Shown one piece after another: positions 1 to 8,147 of a DNA stretch of 11,940 nucleotides (the first letter of the stretch is position 1; the number at the start of each line of letters is the position of its first letter). Position numbers and translations under genes: made by a program. Source of the stretch: Limnovirga sp038203525 (GTDB taxonomy: Bacteria > Bacteroidota > Bacteroidia > Chitinophagales > Chitinophagaceae); assembly GCA_038203525.1 (NCBI GenBank), contig JBBRDW010000136.1:1-11940 (forward strand), in the 5' to 3' direction. The notes under the pieces are model-generated. The model made no database searches and had not been told where the DNA came from. It was given only the letters and a program-made list of their open reading frames with translations.

Positions 1-144
1 TGGCTGGATAAAGAAAATCTAGGTAAATACGAATGGCAAATTGAAAAACAACTCATCAGCTGTCAGGGCTATGCAACGCAGGCAAAGTTGCCCGAAATGA
101 AAACCTTATGCTCCCCATCGGCATCAATGAAGAAAAAATTATGA
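1..144 (+). CDS. 3' end of a truncated reading frame, possible TIR-domain fragment
   Basis: Reading from base 1, frame 1 is open for 47 codons and stops at TGA 142-144. It begins WLDKENLGKYEWQIEKQL, then continues ISCQGYATQAKLPE. The pattern WLDKENL followed by EW and IEK-x-L resembles the region after the first strands of bacterial TIR (Toll/interleukin-1 receptor) domains, where 'WLDKENL...W..EIEKAL' is common. A full TIR domain should continue for roughly 80 more residues, but this frame turns into low-information sequence and stops, so the gene is either broken here or belongs to another family. The start lies outside the window. Function is unassigned; the TIR reading rests on one short motif. 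Confidence 0.3.
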   Translation, partial: WLDKENLGKYEWQIEKQLISCQGYATQAKLPEMKTLCSPSASMKKKL

Positions 145-364
145 ATTATTTTAAAAGAGGCAAAACCATATTATCAGACAAAAATTTTCCAAAAAGGAAA
201 AATCATAAGTTTTTTTGCAGCTCCGTTCATCACTCAATCATGCTCCAAGAGAGTGTCACAACTTGCGACGCCATAAAAACTAAAGCTGGCTACATAAAAA
301 AATTAATAAGTTAAAAAGTTAAATGCTTGACTCAACGGGTAAACCCTTCAACGTTGCAACTTTA
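145..364. other. Intergenic region downstream of gcvP
   Basis: This AT-rich spacer lies between the end of the first reading frame and the 3' end of gcvP, which converge. A 68-codon ATG frame at 108-314 crosses it but is lysine-rich, has no recognisable domain and overlaps the end of the upstream frame, so it is not called. On the minus strand just after the gcvP stop there is a weak imperfect hairpin (GGG-TTTA-CCC flanked by CAACG/CGTTG, about 331-356) followed by a T-rich stretch. This could be a gcvP terminator but is not convincing. Confidence 0.4.
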
Positions 365-3259
365 TTAAGCTTCTTCTTCCTCATAAGAGCTTACCGGCTC
401 ACAGGTGCAAATAAGGTTTCGGTCGCCATGGGTATTGTTTACCCTTGCCACTGCTGGCCAAAATTTATTAAGCGTTACATAAAACAAAGGAAACGCAGCT
501 TCTTTGCGTGTATATGCGTGGTGCCATTCATCTGCGCAAACCACCTGGTGCGTGTGAGGCGCATTTTTTAGCGCATTGTCTTTTGTATCGGCACGACCTT
601 CTTCTATGGCAAGAATTTCGTGGCGAATACTTAACAGGGCATCGCAGAAACGGTCGAGTTCTGGTTTATCCTCGCTTTCTGTAGGCTCAATCATAATAGT
701 ACCTGGCACGGGGAAACTCATGGTTGGTGCGTGGAAACCATAATCGATCAGGCGTTTGGCAATATCTTCAGCTTCAATTTCTGCAGATTTTTTAAAAGGA
801 CGCAGGTCAACAATAAACTCATGTGCACACTGACCTTTGTTGTTGGTATATAAAATATCGAATTCTTTTTGTAGGCGGGCACGCATATAATTGGCGTTGA
901 GTATAGCATATTCAGTTGCTGCTTTTACGCCTTCAGCACCAAGCATACGGATATATGCATACGAAATTAAAAGAATAGACGCCGACCCATAAGGAGCACC
1001 GGAAACAGCGTTTGTTTTACCATTAACCATCGACTGTCCACCATCGACAAAAACATGCCCGGGCAGAAACGGGGCAAGATGCGCTGCCACGCAAATGGGG
1101 CCCATGCCCGGACCGCCGCCGCCATGTGGTATAGCGAATGTTTTGTGCAGGTTAAGGTGACAAACATCTGCGCCAATAAGGCCCGGTGCTGTTAAGCCAA
1201 CCTGGGCATTCATGTTTGCACCATCCATATAAACCTGTCCGCCATGTTGGTGAACAATGGCCGTAATATCTTTTACAGTTTCTTCATACACACCATATGT
1301 ACTAGGGTAAGTAATCATAATGCCGGCAAGATTGGTGGAGTGCAGTTCGGCCTTTGCTTTTAAATCATCTACGTCTATATATCCGTTTTCCAATGCTTTT
1401 ACCACTACTACCTTCATGCCGGCCATTACTGCACTGGCGGGGTTGGTGCCATGTGCAGAAATAGGTATCAACATTACTTTGCGGTGGCTATCGCCCCTGC
1501 TTTCATGATAGGATTTTATGGTAAGCAATCCCGCATATTCGCCCTGGGCACCGCTATTGGGTTGCAGGCTACAGGCATCGAAAGCAGTTATTTCACACAA
1601 ATAAGCGCTAAGTTCTTCTATCATTTGCTGGTATCCTTTTGTTTGGCCAGCAGGAGTAAAGGGGTGAACCTTGCCCCACTCGCTCCAGCTTAAAGGAATC
1701 ATCTCAGCAGCGGCATTCAGCTTCATAGTGCAACTGCCCAATGAAATCATCGATGTATTTAAAGAAAGGTCTTTGTTTTCCAGCATTTTAATATAACGCA
1801 TCATTTGGCTTTCGCTACGGTGCGTGTTAAACACAGGGTGCGTTAAGTAGGCAGAACTGCGGATCAAATTATGCGGAATATGTATTAATTCAGCACCGTG
1901 AAAAATATCAAAAGAAACTGGTTCAATATCATTTTCAAAACAGTTGATCAAATCATAAAGGTCTTCAAGCACGGTAGTTTCATCCAAAGAAATACCAATA
2001 TGGTTATCGTCAAAATAACGCAGGTTAATTTGCTGGCGTTGTGCCTTTTCCTTGAAAGGCGCTGTATCATTTACTTTTATAGCAATAGTATCAAAAAAAT
2101 TATCGGACACAATCTGAAAGCCCCGGTGTACAATAGCCTCAGCCACTGTTTGTGTCATCAGGTTAATACGCTGGGCTATTTGTTTTAGTCCGTCAGGCCC
2201 GTGGTACACTGCGAACATAGCAGCCATATTTGCAAGCAAGGCCTGCGCCGTACAAATATTAGAGGTAGCTTTTTCACGTTTAATGTGTTGCTCACGGGTT
2301 TGCAGCGCCATCCGCAACGCACGGTTGCCCTGGGCATCGATACTTACACCAATAATACGTCCCGGTAGGTTTCTTTTAAATTCATCTTTGGCTGAAAAGA
2401 ATGCGGCATGTGGCCCGCCAAAACCAAGTGGCACGCCAAAACGCTGGGCAGACCCAACAGCAACATCAGCACCTAACTCGCCGGGCGGCGTTAATAAAGT
2501 AAGTGCCAGCAAATCGGTTGCCATAATTACATAACCACCGCTAGTATGTACCGTTTTAATAAATTCCCGGTAATCTTCAACTGCACCAAAGTCATTGGGG
2601 TACTGCACTATTGCCCCAAAAAAACTTTCGTCGATTGCGGCGGTTTTATAATCCCCAAAAATAACTTCGGCATTTATTGGATGTGCCCGGGTAACAATTA
2701 CATCTTTTGTTTGGGGAAAAATAGCATTGTCTACAAAAAATCTGGGCTTTTCGATCGTTGCACCTTTATTCACATGATGAAATACCATGGCCATGGCCTC
2801 TGCAGCCGCTGTAGCTTCATCCAGCAGCGAGGCATTGGCAATAGGTAAGCCGGTAAGGTCGCTTACCATAGTTTGAAAATTCAGTAAACTTTCCAAACGC
2901 CCCTGCGCAATCTCCGCCTGGTAAGGAGTGTATTGAGTGTACCAGCCTGGGTTTTCAAAAATGTTGCGCAGTATAACCCCCGGCGTAATAGTGTCATAAT
3001 AACCCTGCCCAATGTAAGTTTTAAAAACCTTGTTTTTTTTGCCCATCTCGCTAATCAGCTTCAGGTATTCGCTTTCACTAATTGCAGCAGGAATTTTCAA
3101 CGGTCTTTGCATACGTATCGCTTCAGGCACGGTATTGTCAATAAGTTCGTCAATACTTTTTACACCAATAGTCTGCAACATCTGTTCCCTTTCTGCTTCC
3201 GTAGAACCAATATGTCTTTTTGCAAATTCATTTGACTGTTGTTCGAATAGATTTATCAT
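365..3259 (-). CDS. gcvP: Glycine dehydrogenase (aminomethyl-transferring), glycine cleavage P-protein
   Basis: This is the PLP-dependent P-protein of the cytosolic glycine cleavage system. It decarboxylates glycine and passes the aminomethyl group to the lipoyl arm of GcvH. The single 964-residue chain matches the fused form of the family (E. coli GcvP is 957 aa), with both the N- and C-terminal aminotransferase-fold halves. The start MINLFEQQSNEFAKRHIG is typical, which supports the ATG at 3257-3259. The C-terminal half carries SLGSCTMKLNAAAEM, the ISAHGTNPASA segment and LNLHKTFAIPHGGGGPG; the PLP lysine is Lys706 (codon 1142-1144). No frameshift is seen across 2.9 kb, which matters when judging the broken neighbours. 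gcvT and gcvH are not in the window, so the gene stands alone. A TAACTTTG box about 31 bases upstream is a candidate promoter. No glycine-riboswitch structure was recognised in the short leader. Confidence 0.98.
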   Translation of the reverse strand: MINLFEQQSNEFAKRHIGSTEAEREQMLQTIGVKSIDELIDNTVPEAIRMQRPLKIPAAISESEYLKLISEMGKKNKVFKTYIGQGYYDTITPGVILRNIFENPGWYTQYTPYQAEIAQGRLESLLNFQTMVSDLTGLPIANASLLDEATAAAEAMAMVFHHVNKGATIEKPRFFVDNAIFPQTKDVIVTRAHPINAEVIFGDYKTAAIDESFFGAIVQYPNDFGAVEDYREFIKTVHTSGGYVIMATDLLALTLLTPPGELGADVAVGSAQRFGVPLGFGGPHAAFFSAKDEFKRNLPGRIIGVSIDAQGNRALRMALQTREQHIKREKATSNICTAQALLANMAAMFAVYHGPDGLKQIAQRINLMTQTVAEAIVHRGFQIVSDNFFDTIAIKVNDTAPFKEKAQRQQINLRYFDDNHIGISLDETTVLEDLYDLINCFENDIEPVSFDIFHGAELIHIPHNLIRSSAYLTHPVFNTHRSESQMMRYIKMLENKDLSLNTSMISLGSCTMKLNAAAEMIPLSWSEWGKVHPFTPAGQTKGYQQMIEELSAYLCEITAFDACSLQPNSGAQGEYAGLLTIKSYHESRGDSHRKVMLIPISAHGTNPASAVMAGMKVVVVKALENGYIDVDDLKAKAELHSTNLAGIMITYPSTYGVYEETVKDITAIVHQHGGQVYMDGANMNAQVGLTAPGLIGADVCHLNLHKTFAIPHGGGGPGMGPICVAAHLAPFLPGHVFVDGGQSMVNGKTNAVSGAPYGSASILLISYAYIRMLGAEGVKAATEYAILNANYMRARLQKEFDILYTNNKGQCAHEFIVDLRPFKKSAEIEAEDIAKRLIDYGFHAPTMSFPVPGTIMIEPTESEDKPELDRFCDALLSIRHEILAIEEGRADTKDNALKNAPHTHQVVCADEWHHAYTRKEAAFPLFYVTLNKFWPAVARVNNTHGDRNLICTCEPVSSYEEEEA

Positions 3260-3289
3260 ATTTTTAGGTTAACCACTTAAAAAGATGTG

Positions 3290-3297
3290 CAAAGTTA
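3290..3297 (-). promoter_or_regulatory. Candidate -7 box of the gcvP promoter
   Basis: On the minus strand TAACTTTG matches the Bacteroidota sigma-A -7 consensus TAnnTTTG. It would start transcription near 3284, giving a leader of about 25 bases. No convincing TTTG -33 element is seen at the usual spacing, so support is the -7 box and its position only. Confidence 0.45.
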
Positions 3298-3532
3298 TGT
3301 TCTAACAACAAGATAAATTCCGCATTGTTGGCTGTGGGGAAATGATGTGTGCATTCTTTTTTATTTTTATCGTTTAAGCTTTCAAGGTTACCAGCAAAAT
3401 ACATTAATTAGCCCGGCATTGGTAACTTTACTCAGCTTTACTTGCGTCGCACTCTTGTACATTTAATTATTTGTGCAACAATCACAGCCAGCATTACTAT
3501 CGTTTAAAGCCAGAAGGCTAAAGCTGGTATAG
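3298..3532. other. Intergenic region between divergent gcvP and rnpB
   Basis: This AT-rich spacer separates the gcvP promoter side from the rnpB promoter side. Its one notable content is a copy of the dispersed 51-bp repeat at 3410-3460, listed separately. No open frame or RNA gene is recognised in the rest. Confidence 0.5.
3410..3460 (+). repeat. Dispersed 51-bp repeat, copy 1
   Basis: This copy reads AGCCCGGCA, then 23 less conserved bases containing CAGCTTTA, then the core CTTGCGTCGCACTCTTGTAC. It differs from the 20-bp consensus core GTTGCGTCGCACTCTTGTAC only at the first base. The distance between the CCCGGC box and the core equals that in the copies at 8040-8090 and 8148-8198, so the homologous unit is longer than the core. 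It lies alone upstream of rnpB without an inverted partner nearby. Confidence 0.75.
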
Positions 3533-3561
3533 TTTAAAATTAAAAGCAAAGCTTATTTTTG
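3533..3561 (+). promoter_or_regulatory. rnpB promoter (Bacteroidota type)
   Basis: TATTTTTG at 3554-3561 is a perfect TAnnTTTG -7 box. A TTTA at 3533-3536, 17 bases upstream, is a near match to the -33 TTTG. The -7 box ends 4 to 5 bases before the first base of the RNase P P1 helix at 3566-3567, the expected distance to the transcription start. Confidence 0.65.
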
Positions 3562-3565
3562 CAAT

Positions 3566-3915
3566 GCTACAAGCCCGAACTATCGTTCCTCCTTACAGGG
3601 GAAAGGAAAGTCTGGACAGTAAAGGGCAACCCACCGGTGAACAGCCGGGTTCTGCCAAAGCAGAAACAGAAAGTGCCACAGAAAATAACCGCCCAGCTTA
3701 AATGCAGGGTAAGGGTGAAAATGAGAGGTAAAAGCTCACAATGCGCTGCAGCAATGCAAAGCATGGGTAAACCTTGGGTGCTGTAATGCCATGTATAGTA
3801 CCGTTTTAAGAGCGGCCCGTTCAAGGTACAGGGTAGGCAGCAACATTTCGCCAGTAATGACGAAAGCAGATAAATGATAGTTTAGAAACAGAATCCGGCT
3901 TACGAGGTTTGTAGT
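3566..3915 (+). ncRNA. rnpB: RNase P RNA, bacterial type A
   Basis: This is the catalytic RNA of ribonuclease P, which removes 5' leaders from pre-tRNAs with the RnpA protein. Conserved blocks occur in order: GGAAAGTCTGGACA (CR I, about 3604-3617), AGTGCCACAGAAAATAACCG (3672-3691), GGGTAAGGGTGAAA followed by GAGAGGTAAAAGCTC (about 3707-3738), and near the 3' end ACAGAATCCGGCTTA. The ends are set by the P1 helix: CTACAAGCC at 3567-3575 pairs with GGTTTGTAG at 3906-3914 over nine base pairs, one of them G-U. About 350 nt is a normal length. The CR I block has GTCTGG where most bacteria have GTCCGG. The gene has its own -7 box and intrinsic terminator, so it is a single transcription unit. Confidence 0.95.
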
Positions 3916-3916
3916 T

Positions 3917-3949
3917 ACTGCCGGCATATTAAACTGTGCCGGCAGTTTT
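3917..3949 (+). terminator. Intrinsic terminator of rnpB
   Basis: A perfect 10-bp stem, ACTGCCGGCA (3917-3926) with TGCCGGCAGT (3937-3946), closes a 10-base loop and runs into TTTT (3946-3949). It begins two bases after the RNase P P1 helix, as expected for termination of this RNA. Confidence 0.88.
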
Positions 3950-4159
3950 GTGTCGATTATTTGTAACTCTACAGCTAATGATTTTGCACCTTCTATGGTT
4001 GCGACACAACCTTTCAAATATTTGATGAGCATTTGAATATTTTTTTAAGAAAAAAACGTATGTATAGGCAACAATATCAAAGTTTCCTCACCTCCTTGTA
4101 ATAAATAGCCGTATCAATGTGAACATTTTTTACACCGATAAAAACACCATTCACAATAA
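3950..4159. other. Intergenic region between rnpB and the sulfatase remnant
   Basis: This AT-rich spacer has no recognised gene. It contains a small hairpin, GGTTG (3997-4001) with CAACC (4007-4011) around a five-base loop. No clear TAnnTTTG promoter for the following sulfatase was found. Confidence 0.4.
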
Positions 4160-5570
4160 ATCAAAAACTACCGTTATAATTTTTCAATAACAGTGTTCAC
4201 TGGTTTGGTAATTTTGATTCTATCAACCGGCTGTAGTAGGATAAATAATTCATCGCTGTCAGGTTCAAATAACGGAGAAAATGCCAATTCAGGTCAAAAA
4301 GATCCTTTTCCTTCTGACACAACTGCAATCAGGTTTCCGTCTGTAAAGCCAAATATTATTTTAATCTTGGCTGATGATCTTAACTACGAAGTCCCTACGG
4401 TTGATGGTGGCAGTTCTTACTACACTCCCAATATAGATAAGAGGCGCAACAAGGTATGCACTTTACGCAGGCCAGGGCTACACCGCTTTGCTCACCATCC
4501 CGGTTTATGCCACTTACAGGTAAATACAATTTCAGAAATTATACAAAATGGGGTGTTATGAACCTTGCTCAAAAAACCATTGCAGATATGCTAAAAGATG
4601 CAGGTTATAAAATCTGTGTAACAGGCAAATGGCAGTTTGATGGTGGTGATCTTTCTATTCACACATTTGGCTTTGATGATTATGCCGTTTGGTACCCGTT
4701 TAACGATTATAACAATGATAACCCCGTGTGGAGCAGATACAAAAATCCTGCAGTACGTAGCGAAGGTTCATTTAGGCCAACAAGCTTAAAAAACGGTAAA
4801 TATTCGAAGGATGTATTCATGGATCATTTGTCTGGCTTTATGGAGAATAAAGTAAACAATAATTTTTTCGCTTATTGTTCTATGGTGTTGCCTCACGAAC
4901 CTTTTAATCCCACTCCTGATGATCCCAAATTTGCAACATTTAATCCTGAAACAGATTCAAGTGATATAAAATATTTTCCATCCATGATCGCCTATATGGA
5001 TAAAAAAGTTGGACAACTCATAGCAAGATTGAAGAGCTCGGTATCGCAAATAAAACCCTGATTATTTTTGTGGGAGATAATGGTACTGACCATCAAATCA
5101 CTTCTATTTTTAATGGGCTTCCCTACGAGGGCGGCAAGGCTTACACGGAAGAAGCCGGCGTGCACCTGCCACTTATTGTAAAGTGGCCCGGCTATATTAA
5201 AGAAGGAGTGGTGAACAATAGTTTAGTTAATCTTACAGATTTTTTGCCTACTTTGGCAAATCTCGCAAAAATGGATACACCGCAAAACTACGGACAGCTG
5301 GATGGAGTTAGCTTTTACCCACAGTTATTTGGTGCAAATGATACTGTTCACCCCTGGAGTTTTTGCCATTTTGAGCCTGCACTTTCTAACCTTGGAGTGG
5401 TAAAACGATGGGCACAAAACAACAACTACAAACTGTATGATTACAGATCGAATTTCTACGATATTATTAACGACCGATTTGAAACAACACCCTTAACAGA
5501 CGGACAGTTAACGCCTGTTCAGCTTGCACTGAAAAATAGTTTTAAGCAGGTGCTGGACAGTTTAAAATAA
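4160..5570 (+). pseudogene. Lipoprotein sulfatase (arylsulfatase family), disrupted by two frameshifts
   Basis: The remnant is a formylglycine-dependent sulfatase that would cleave sulfate esters, probably on polysaccharides, from the cell envelope. Segment 1 (GTG 4193 to about 4441) has a hydrophobic lipoprotein signal with LSTGC, then the metal-binding NIILILADDLNYE and YYTPNIDK. Segment 2 (about 4444-5031) has the FGly motif CSPSR (Cys codon 4489-4491), GKYNFRNYT and a GKW block. Segment 3 (about 5034-5570) has the second metal-binding motif GDNGTD and the family C-terminus. Each junction lacks one base, near 4442 and near 5031, stepping the frame by -1 both times; repaired, it would be about 460 residues, normal for the family. 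In segment 1 the frame is open back to 4160, where ATC precedes AAA AAC TAC CGT, a charged n-region; the original ATG may have been lost there, leaving only GTG 4193. No slippery heptamer is seen at either junction, so this is decay or consensus error rather than programmed frameshifting. Confidence 0.88.
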
Positions 5571-5763
5571 GCTGAATAAAATTACCCAAAGTTACAAGAG
5601 TGCGACCACCGCCTTGGCGGGGCAAGCTGCAACAGACGCACAATAGTAGTAATAGAGCCGGGCAAAAAAGAGTTACTGCCATTAAATTTTAAGAGCCTTG
5701 CAGCATACGCGCAATACAACTAAAGTAAATACACTTTAAAAATGTCCGAAGAAAATTAGCAGC
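5571..5763. other. Intergenic region between the two damaged exported-protein genes
   Basis: About half of this spacer is a degenerate copy of the dispersed repeat (5592-5663). The rest is AT-rich without recognised genes or a clear promoter. A terminator for the sulfatase gene was not found. Confidence 0.4.
5592..5663 (-). repeat. Dispersed repeat, copy 2 (degenerate, longer)
   Basis: Plus-strand TACAAGAGTGCGAC at 5593-5606 is the reverse complement of most of the repeat core, and GCCGGGC at 5657-5663 is the distal CCCGGC box. On the minus strand TATTACTACTATT inside it resembles TATTGCTACTATT of the copy at 8040-8090. The spacing between box and core is about 20 bases longer than in the other copies, suggesting an insertion or a divergent subtype. 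Confidence 0.5.
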
Positions 5764-7049
5764 ATGACGACAAAATACATTGCATTAGTAACCGCTTTCG
5801 TTTTTTCATTTTTTATGGAAAATAGCAGCAAAGAACAGGCTTACCCAGCTCAGTAACACAACTTTCTAAACCAGGTATTTTGCTGTCTAATGCTGGCTCA
5901 ACCTGTGACACACTAAACTAGCCGGTACCCGCATTCTGGACATTGACGCTGTATACCGTAAGAGCTGCGGATGGTGGCGGATATAACAACGGGACAAATG
6001 GTTATGGCGACCGCCAAATAGCAGCTTTTTACCAGGTTGATACCGCCGACCTAAGCACTTTTAATTATGTAACTGACGCAAGACTTCAGTTTGCAATTGC
6101 CGCTGGGGTTATCTCGAAAAACGTCTTCATAAGACTTTTTGATGATGCCCTAGGCAAGCGTGGTGTTGAACTCGGCAATACGCAGCTGCCGTTATCTGCA
6201 TTAAAAGAGGATGTGCAAAATCTAAAATATACAGATATAGATTTTGTACCGGGCATCGCAATACCGGCATCCCGAAAATTATATATTTATGTCGACTATT
6301 CCCAGCTTAGCTGGAGCAGCGACTCGTTAGCGCTGGTTAGCAACAAAGACCCGCAGACAAACCCTTCCAATACCTGGGAAATGCAGGGCGATGGCGTTTG
6401 GTACCATTATACAGCACCGGGCAGCACTTACCTGAGGATTTCACTTGTTGTTTTACCCTATTTAAGCCTGGATGCTGTGGGCTGTAACCAGGTACTGGCC
6501 TTAAAATTACCCATTTTTAATGCAAGCCGCAGCAATAACGATGTCATTCTTTCCTGTCGGATAAGCGGGGAAATAAACATGGATCATTATGAACTTGAAC
6601 GGGTTACCGATAATAGTAATTTCAAAACGGTAACCAACATAAAATCTTTAAACAGTTTCGGGGAACACAGTTATAGTTTTATTGATAAAAATGCCTACGG
6701 CAACTTCAGCATGCTGCAATACCGTTTGAAGCAGTTTAGCAATAATGGAACAGTAGCTTATTCAAGAATAATTTCTATCAATCCGGCACCTTCAGTAACT
6801 GCTATTATTTTTGCAAACCCTTTTAAAGGCGCACTTAGACTACAATTGAATTTGGCTGTAGCCACAACCCTCGCAGTAAATGTGTACGATCTGCAGGGAA
6901 GGCGTGTAGCAACAGAAAATGTAAAAACCTACAGTGCTGCTAGAACGAGTATTATATCAAATTCAACCCAAAAATTAAATAGTGGAGTTTATATATTTGA
7001 AGTTATTGCAGGCAAGCAACGGCAGTTTTATAAAGTAATAAAGCAATAA
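5764..7049 (+). pseudogene. T9SS-secreted protein with C-terminal sorting domain, 5' end disrupted
   Basis: The main open frame (in frame from TTG 5943, 368 codons) has an N-terminal beta-rich region of unknown family (about 1-180), an Ig/fibronectin-like stretch (about 195-285) and a type A T9SS C-terminal domain in the last 80 or so residues: FANPFKG, VNVYDLQGRRV, LNSGVYIFEV and YKVIKQ. Such domains direct export through the Por/T9SS machinery and attachment or release at the cell surface, but this frame alone has no signal peptide. Just upstream, ATG 5764 opens a 30-codon frame, MTTKYIALVTAFVFSFF followed by a polar stretch, that looks like a signal peptide and stops at TAA 5854. The body frame is open from 5826 (SSVTQLSKPGILLSNAG) and is interrupted by TAG at 5919-5921. 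A one-base frameshift near 5840-5853 plus that stop would split signal from cargo. Joining the parts is inference; the sorting domain is clear. The TTG start is unlikely to be real. Confidence 0.7.
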
Positions 7050-7107
7050 AATTAATTATTTTTTATCTGGCTGAAAAACGAAGTTTTAAAAGGAAAAATC
7101 AGGTTTG

Positions 7108-7932
7108 TTAAATGGCAACTTCCATTCCCTCTTTTGCAAAAAAAGCGTTTGGAAAAAGCCTTTGACAGTCACGCTCCATAGCATCGAGAAAATCATCATC
7201 GTGGTCTGGATCGTGATGAGTAATAATTAGCTTTTTTACTTTTGCCCGTATAGCAACTTCTACCGCCTGTTCGTAGGAACTATGCCCCCACCCCTTGTAT
7301 TTCAGGTATTCATCAGCTGTATATTGGCCATCATGAATAAGTAAATCTGCGTTCTTAGCAAGGTTTACGATGTTCTCATCAATGCCATTAATATGCTCCA
7401 CATCAGTACAAACCGCAAGCGTTGCCCCATTATCTTCTACACGAAAACCATAGGACCCTCCCGGGTAAAGATGATGCTGCGGAACAGTAACTACTGTTGC
7501 ACCGTATAGCTTTTCCCTTTCGCCGTAAGTTAGAAACTCGAACTGCGCACCCATCATTTCAAGATCTATGGGAAAATATTCTTTCTGCATCTGCATAGAA
7601 AATATTTCTTTAAGATTATTGATCTTGCCACTACGGCCTGTAGCAAGAATACCTATTCGCTGATTTTTGTTATACGCCGGTGCAAAAAAAGGGAAGCCCT
7701 GGATATGATCCCAATGAAAATGAGAGAAAAATATGTTGATAATATTTTGAGATAATCCTTCTTTTACAATCTCCTTTCCCAAATTTCTAATACCGGTACC
7801 TGCATCTATAATGGCAATCCTATTTACTTTTTCCCTGTGTATTTTTATGCAGGTAGTATTGCCGCCAAAAAGTTGAAACTCTCTGCCACAAACCGGCAGA
7901 GAACCACGCACTCCATAAAACTTTACTTTCAT
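7108..7932 (-). CDS. MBL-fold metallo-hydrolase
   Basis: This is a 274-residue cytosolic metallo-beta-lactamase-fold hydrolase. It opens MKVKFYGVRGSLP and has GGNTTC and the IDAGTGIRNLG strand-turn. The metal site is HFHWDH (His71, His73, Asp75, His76), with further ligands likely at His153 or His154 (PQHHLYPGG), Asp177 (CTDVEH), Asp201 (HDGQY) and His239 or His240 (THHDP). GVRGS and GHSS motifs place it with the PdeA-like and beta-lactamase-domain proteins annotated in Bacteroidota as cyclic-nucleotide-phosphodiesterase-like, but the substrate cannot be read from sequence. ATG at 7930-7932 is preferred over the in-frame TTG three codons upstream because conserved sequence begins directly at MKVKF. 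The gene is intact, converges with the damaged T9SS gene 58 bases away, and is divergent from DUF1801 across a long repeat-bearing spacer. Confidence 0.9.
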   Translation of the reverse strand: MKVKFYGVRGSLPVCGREFQLFGGNTTCIKIHREKVNRIAIIDAGTGIRNLGKEIVKEGLSQNIINIFFSHFHWDHIQGFPFFAPAYNKNQRIGILATGRSGKINNLKEIFSMQMQKEYFPIDLEMMGAQFEFLTYGEREKLYGATVVTVPQHHLYPGGSYGFRVEDNGATLAVCTDVEHINGIDENIVNLAKNADLLIHDGQYTADEYLKYKGWGHSSYEQAVEVAIRAKVKKLIITHHDPDHDDDFLDAMERDCQRLFPNAFFAKEGMEVAI

Positions 7933-8039
7933 ATAATTCAAGTTTTATAACCTACCTGAAAAAAAATGAACATGCAAGCTTGTACAAAATAGTAAATTTT
8001 CGGTTTTAGTGTGTACTTAATTTTAAAGAACATTTTTTT

Positions 8040-8090
8040 GGCCCCGCTTTATTGCTACTATTTAGCTTTGGTTGCGTCGCACTCTTGTAC
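8040..8090 (+). repeat. Dispersed 51-bp repeat, copy 3 (left arm of inverted pair)
   Basis: It starts GGCCCCGCT, continues with TTATTGCTACTATTTAGC and ends in a perfect core, GTTGCGTCGCACTCTTGTAC (8071-8090). Length and box-to-core spacing equal those of copies 1 and 4. Confidence 0.8.
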
Positions 8091-8147
8091 CTACGATCGG
8101 CCATTCGACTTTGGCTGCAGACTAAAAGCTCCAAAAAAGGGCTGAAC

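Noticed and set aside
108..314. 68-codon ATG frame on the plus strand
   Set aside because: Lys/Phe-rich composition typical of AT-rich non-coding DNA, overlaps the end of the first frame and has no recognisable motif.
3260..3300. Glycine riboswitch upstream of gcvP
   Set aside because: The apparent leader is only about 25 bases and contains none of the conserved glycine aptamer blocks.
3559..3824. Open frames on both strands over 3559-3824
   Set aside because: They lie on the RNase P RNA; the RNA's conserved blocks and P1 pairing explain the sequence and the peptides show no domain.
3997..4011. Small hairpin GGTTG/CAACC as a second terminator
   Set aside because: The stem is only five base pairs and no T-run follows directly; the strong terminator at 3917-3949 already serves rnpB.
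4435..5040. Programmed -1 frameshifting in the sulfatase
   Set aside because: No X-XXY-YYZ slippery heptamer or downstream stem is seen at either junction, and sulfatases are not known to use recoding.
7932..7941. TTG start three codons upstream for the MBL hydrolase
   Set aside because: Family conservation begins at MKVKFYGVRGS, and ATG 7932 is the better codon with no evidence for the extra residues.
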